In this document: positions 60,921 to 64,000 of the stretch, in pieces
How the letters are laid out: each line of letters opens with the position of its first letter
Numbering within the stretch: the stretch's first letter is position 1
DNA from: an uncultured Pelagibacteraceae bacterium
Lineage (GTDB): Bacteria > Pseudomonadota > Alphaproteobacteria > Pelagibacterales > Pelagibacteraceae
DNA: 64,000 nucleotides
Direction: 5' to 3'
NCBI GenBank assembly: GCA_902569405.1
Contig: CACFTX010000001.1
Location: 124,001 to 188,000, forward strand
Program-made: the position numbers and the translations under genes
Notes under the pieces: generated by a model
The model's database searches: none
What the model was told of the DNA's origin: nothing
What the model saw: the letters and a program-made list of their open reading frames with translations, nothing else

Positions 60921-62267
60921 ATGAGCTCAGAAAATAGACCTTCGGTACCTAATTCTTTAAATGAACATTGGATGCCTTTTACATCGAATAAAGATTTTAA
61001 AGAAAATCCAAGATTAATAACTAAAGCCGAGGGAGTATACTTAACAAATCATCATGGTAAAACAATGATTGATGCTAGCTCAGGTCTTTTTTGTAATCCA
61101 TTAGGGCATGGAAGAAAAGAAATTATAAGCGCGATAACTAAACAGTTAGAAACTTTAGATTACACTCAACCTTTCCAACAAGGTTTTGGAGGTTCATTTG
61201 ATTTAGCAACAAGAATATCAAAACATACGCCAGGTAATTTAAATAGAATTTTTTATACTATTTGTGGGTCAACAGCTGTAGATACAGCTATTAAAATTGC
61301 AATCGCATACCATAAGGCTAAAGGACAAGGGCATAGATTTAGAGTGGTTGGAAGAGAAAGAGCATATCATGGAATGAATATTGGAGGAACATCAGTAGGT
61401 GGAATGATTAATAATGTTAAAACGTTTGCAAGTATATTGATGCCAGGGGTTCTTCATATGAGACATACAAATTTGTCAGATCATAAATTTGTTAGTGGCC
61501 AACCTGAAACAGGAGCTGAGTTAGCTGAGGATCTAGAAAGACTTTGTGCAAACTTTGGAGCTGAAAATATTGCAGCATGTATTGTTGAACCTACAGCAGG
61601 ATCAACGGGATGTTTGGTACCACCAAAGGGATACCTTCAAAGACTTAGAGAAATTTGTGATAAGCATGGAATACTTTTAATTTTTGATGAAGTTATAACT
61701 GGCTGGGGAAGAATGGGATCTGAGTTTGCTTCTCAAGAATTTGGTGTAACTCCAGATATAATGACAATGGCTAAGGCTACAACAAATGGAGTTTCTCCAA
61801 TGGGTGTTGTTGCTTGTAAAGAAGAAGTATATGACGGAATTGTTGATAACGCTCCAAAAGGGACAATAGAATTATTTCATGGATACACTTACTCTGGTAT
61901 CCCAGTATCTGTTGCTGCAGGTTTAGCTGTGCAAGATATTATTGAAAAAGACGATATTTTTAAAAGAGTTAAAGAACTGTCACCATATTTTCAAAAAGCT
62001 ATTTTTACTCTTAAAGATTTAGATGTAGTGGAAAATATTAGAGGATATGGATTAATGGCAGCAGTAGATATAAAAATGGATCAAAAACCAGGCAAAGCCG
62101 GGTTTAACTGTTATAAACAATGTTATGAATCTGGAGTTAATTTTAAAGCTACTGGAGACGCATTAATTATAGCTCCAATGTTTATTTCAGAGAAAAAACA
62201 TATAGATGAAATAATCGAAAAACTTAGAACGGGTATTAATAATTACGCAAAAAATAAAAAAAATTAA
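60921..62267 (+). CDS. Class III omega-aminotransferase (taurine/beta-alanine:pyruvate type)
   Basis: A 448-residue PLP enzyme. It opens HWMPFTSNKDFKENPR, the opening typical of beta-alanine:pyruvate and taurine:pyruvate aminotransferases. The PLP lysine is in MTMAKATTNGVSPMG (about 286), the phosphate loop in TICGSTAVDTAIK (about 116), and LIFDEVITGWGR gives the Asp. Divergence from tauA and the following alanine dehydrogenase fit taurine + pyruvate to sulfoacetaldehyde + alanine. Beta-alanine, GABA or polyamines remain possible. It is nine bases upstream of ald. Confidence 0.92.
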   Translation: MSSENRPSVPNSLNEHWMPFTSNKDFKENPRLITKAEGVYLTNHHGKTMIDASSGLFCNPLGHGRKEIISAITKQLETLDYTQPFQQGFGGSFDLATRISKHTPGNLNRIFYTICGSTAVDTAIKIAIAYHKAKGQGHRFRVVGRERAYHGMNIGGTSVGGMINNVKTFASILMPGVLHMRHTNLSDHKFVSGQPETGAELAEDLERLCANFGAENIAACIVEPTAGSTGCLVPPKGYLQRLREICDKHGILLIFDEVITGWGRMGSEFASQEFGVTPDIMTMAKATTNGVSPMGVVACKEEVYDGIVDNAPKGTIELFHGYTYSGIPVSVAAGLAVQDIIEKDDIFKRVKELSPYFQKAIFTLKDLDVVENIRGYGLMAAVDIKMDQKPGKAGFNCYKQCYESGVNFKATGDALIIAPMFISEKKHIDEIIEKLRTGINNYAKNKKN

Positions 62268-62276
62268 TTTTCAATT

Positions 62277-63392
62277 ATGAAAATTGGCGTTCCTAAAGAA
62301 ATAAAATCACAAGAACATAGAATTGGTCTAACACCTGACAGTGTTAAGATTTTAATTTCAAATGGTAATGAAGTTTTAGTTGAAAATAATGGTGGTTTTG
62401 AAGCTGGATTTGATAACCATCAATATGAAAAAGCAGGAGCAAAAATTGTAGATAAAGCAGAAGACATTTTTAATGACGCGGAAATTATTGTTAAAGTAAA
62501 AGAGCCTTTGTCAAATGAAGTAAAAATGATTAAAGAAAATCAAATTGTTTTTACTTACCTTCATTTAGCTGCCGCAAAAGAATTAACACAAGGTTTAATA
62601 AATTCAAAAAGTGTTTGTATAGCATATGAAACTGTCACAGATAATAATGGAAGACTTCCATTATTAGCACCAATGAGTGCTGTTGCTGGGAGAATGTCAG
62701 TTCAAGCAGGTGCTCATTGTTTGGAAAAAAATCAAAAAGGAAGAGGTTTATTATTAGGTGGTGCACCAGGCGTACAACCGGGTAATGTTTTAATATTAGG
62801 TGGTGGCGTTGTTGGAGAGAATGCAGCAATTATAGCTACAGGATTACAAGCAAAGGTACATATAGTTGATAAATCTGAAGCAAGGCTAAAACAATTAACA
62901 GAGATGTTTGGTGATAAAATTATTCCACAACTTAGTGATAAAATTGATTTAGAAAAATTAATTTCAGAATGTGATTTGTTAGTTGGGGGCGTTTTAATTC
63001 CTGGTGCAGAAGCACCAAAATTAGTGACTAAAAAAATGCTAAAGAAAATGAAACGTGGTTCAGTAATAGTTGATGTAGCAATTGACCAAGGAGGGTGCGT
63101 TGAAACTAGTAAACCCACAACTCATGCGGAACCAACTTACATTGTAGATGATATAGTACATTACTGTGTTGCTAATATGCCAGGTGGCGTACCAAGAACT
63201 TCAACATTAGCACTTAACAAAGCAACATTACCTTTTTTATCTAAACTCGCGAAATATGGTTATAAAAAAGCTCTTAAAGATGATCATAATTTTCTAGCAG
63301 GTTTAAATTTACACAAGGGAGAAGTGACATATAAAGCAGTTGCTGATACATTTGGCCACAAATTTTTATCTCCAAATGAGGCAATCATATAA
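62277..63392 (+). CDS. ald: Alanine dehydrogenase
   Basis: A 371-residue NAD-dependent enzyme converting alanine to pyruvate and ammonium. It opens MKIGVPKEIKSQEHRIGLTP, the standard Ald start; the substrate residues are in QEHRIGLTPDS and VKVKEPL, and NAD-binding is VLILGGGVVGENAAIIATGL (about 168-187). In taurine metabolism Ald regenerates pyruvate for the aminotransferase. It is overlapped by the SET gene at its last base (one-base overlap). Confidence 0.97.
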   Translation: MKIGVPKEIKSQEHRIGLTPDSVKILISNGNEVLVENNGGFEAGFDNHQYEKAGAKIVDKAEDIFNDAEIIVKVKEPLSNEVKMIKENQIVFTYLHLAAAKELTQGLINSKSVCIAYETVTDNNGRLPLLAPMSAVAGRMSVQAGAHCLEKNQKGRGLLLGGAPGVQPGNVLILGGGVVGENAAIIATGLQAKVHIVDKSEARLKQLTEMFGDKIIPQLSDKIDLEKLISECDLLVGGVLIPGAEAPKLVTKKMLKKMKRGSVIVDVAIDQGGCVETSKPTTHAEPTYIVDDIVHYCVANMPGGVPRTSTLALNKATLPFLSKLAKYGYKKALKDDHNFLAGLNLHKGEVTYKAVADTFGHKFLSPNEAII

Positions 63393-63832
63393 TGTATAGA
63401 CCTTTACCAGATGGATTAACTATTAAAGATTCACCTATTGAAGGCTTAGGTTTATTTGCAACAGTTAATATAAAAAAAAATACATTTATTGGTGTTACAC
63501 ATATTCGAGATGAGCAATTTGAAAATAAATATATAAGAACTCCATTAGGTGGTTTTTACAACCATTCGAACGAGCCAACAGTTATTAGAATGGTATCGGA
63601 TGTATTACCAAAATTAAAATTTGGTGACACAGTAGATCCAAAAGCAAATACTAAACAATTAAAAGATGGAAAAAATGATAGAGAAAACATGTTCTATAAT
63701 TTAAATGAAAAAAGCGATGCTAAATATATGTTTATGGTTTCAATTAAAGACATCAAATCTGGAGAAGAATTAACAGCAAATTACAACCTTTACACCTATC
63801 CAAAAACTGGTGTCGGTTTACAGATGTTGTAA
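63392..63832 (+). CDS. SET-domain protein
   Basis: A 146-residue minimal SET-domain protein. The cofactor and active-site elements are IEGLGLFATVNIKKNTF (about 17-33), the NHSxxP motif in GFYNHSNEPT (about 50-59) and the catalytic strand GEELTANYNLY (about 126-136). Members methylate lysines in proteins. The gene overlaps ald by one base and lies in the taurine cluster, where a lysine methyltransferase is unexpected. Target unknown; it could modify an enzyme of the pathway. Confidence 0.88.
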   Translation: MYRPLPDGLTIKDSPIEGLGLFATVNIKKNTFIGVTHIRDEQFENKYIRTPLGGFYNHSNEPTVIRMVSDVLPKLKFGDTVDPKANTKQLKDGKNDRENMFYNLNEKSDAKYMFMVSIKDIKSGEELTANYNLYTYPKTGVGLQML

Positions 63833-63857
63833 AACTATATTTCCAACTTAAAAATTT

Positions 63858-64000
63858 ATGGAAATTATCAACGACAAATCTTGTGGTTGGATAGATTACG
63901 ATAACCGAAGATCAAAAATAAAAACTTTAAATAACAATATAAAATGTGATTATTTAATTATTGGTGCTGGTTTTACAGGCTTATCGGCAGCAAGAAAATT
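63858..64000 (+). CDS. FAD-dependent oxidoreductase (N-terminal part only)
   Basis: The first 47 residues are visible and the gene continues past the right edge. The FAD loop is CDYLIIGAGFTGLSAAR (about 32-48), preceded by SCGWIDYD, a layout seen in the DAO family that includes gamma-glutamylputrescine oxidase PuuB. It probably oxidises an amine or amino acid. It starts 25 bases after the SET gene, in the same direction. Confidence 0.8.
   Translation, partial: MEIINDKSCGWIDYDNRRSKIKTLNNNIKCDYLIIGAGFTGLSAARK

Noticed and set aside
62732..63118. 128-residue minus-strand frame opposite ald
   Set aside because: Shadow of a highly conserved gene, no ribosome site.
1..64000. Mobile elements, prophage, CRISPR, toxin-antitoxin or defence genes
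   Set aside because: No transposase, integrase, direct-repeat array or defence domain was seen anywhere in the window.

Overview
The window looks like a streamlined marine alphaproteobacterium of the SAR11 clade (Pelagibacterales). It is very AT-rich, coding density is extreme, and neighbouring genes usually abut or overlap by 1 to 20 bases. No gap reaches 300 bases; the longest are about 196 (60725-60920) and 155 (14557-14712, 6629-6783). There are no insertion sequences, integrases, prophage genes, CRISPR arrays or tRNA/rRNA genes. The gene content is also SAR11-like: taurine transport, a form II carbon-monoxide-dehydrogenase-like hydroxylase, EamA transporters and dioxygenases of the PhyH and TauD type. 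The assignment is inferred from content and style, not from a marker gene.

Left part (1-16 kb). purE and purK sit with a truncated metallo-beta-lactamase-fold gene. A translationally coupled cassette follows (2039-5427): an M19 dipeptidase homologue that has lost most of its metal ligands, an unrecognised 553-residue protein, a DUF3726 protein and a tiny two-CxxC protein. Next is a complete SUF iron-sulfur operon (iscR-sufB-C-D-S-U-DUF59-sufA) preceded by an IscR-like palindrome, then glnA on the opposite strand.

Middle part (16-47 kb). A molybdenum block joins molybdopterin synthesis genes (moaB, moaA, moaC, moaD, moaE, a mocA-like gene) to a form II coxG-S-L-M cluster with two XdhC-type accessory genes. 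It is followed by dioxygenases, an aldehyde dehydrogenase, a CcdA protein, a hisN-like phosphatase, a beta-propeller autotransporter and a sulfur and redox group (cysK, cysE, a persulfide-dioxygenase-like protein, a 1-Cys peroxiredoxin). Inside the sulfur group is a 39-residue protein with 11 cysteines that resembles a metallothionein.

Right part (47-64 kb). This is a sulfonate and C2/C3 region. It holds an HpsN-like member of the histidinol dehydrogenase family, a phosphotransacetylase-family enzyme, a BASS transporter, DhaK and DhaL, an Ldh2-type dehydrogenase, and the taurine-type ABC transporter tauA-tauB-tauC. TauC carries an extra domain of roughly 380 residues. Divergent from tauA are a class III omega-aminotransferase, alanine dehydrogenase, a SET-domain protein and the start of a FAD oxidoreductase. 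Together they suggest taurine uptake, transamination to pyruvate, recycling of alanine with release of ammonium, and possibly conversion of acetyl phosphate to acetyl-CoA; sulfoacetaldehyde acetyltransferase (Xsc) is not in the window.

The items most worth a second look are the metallothionein-like gene at 44292-44411, the degenerate-M19/DUF3726 cassette, the oversized TauC, the hairpin that would cover the tauA ribosome-binding site, and an SMR-family transporter with no acidic residue at all.
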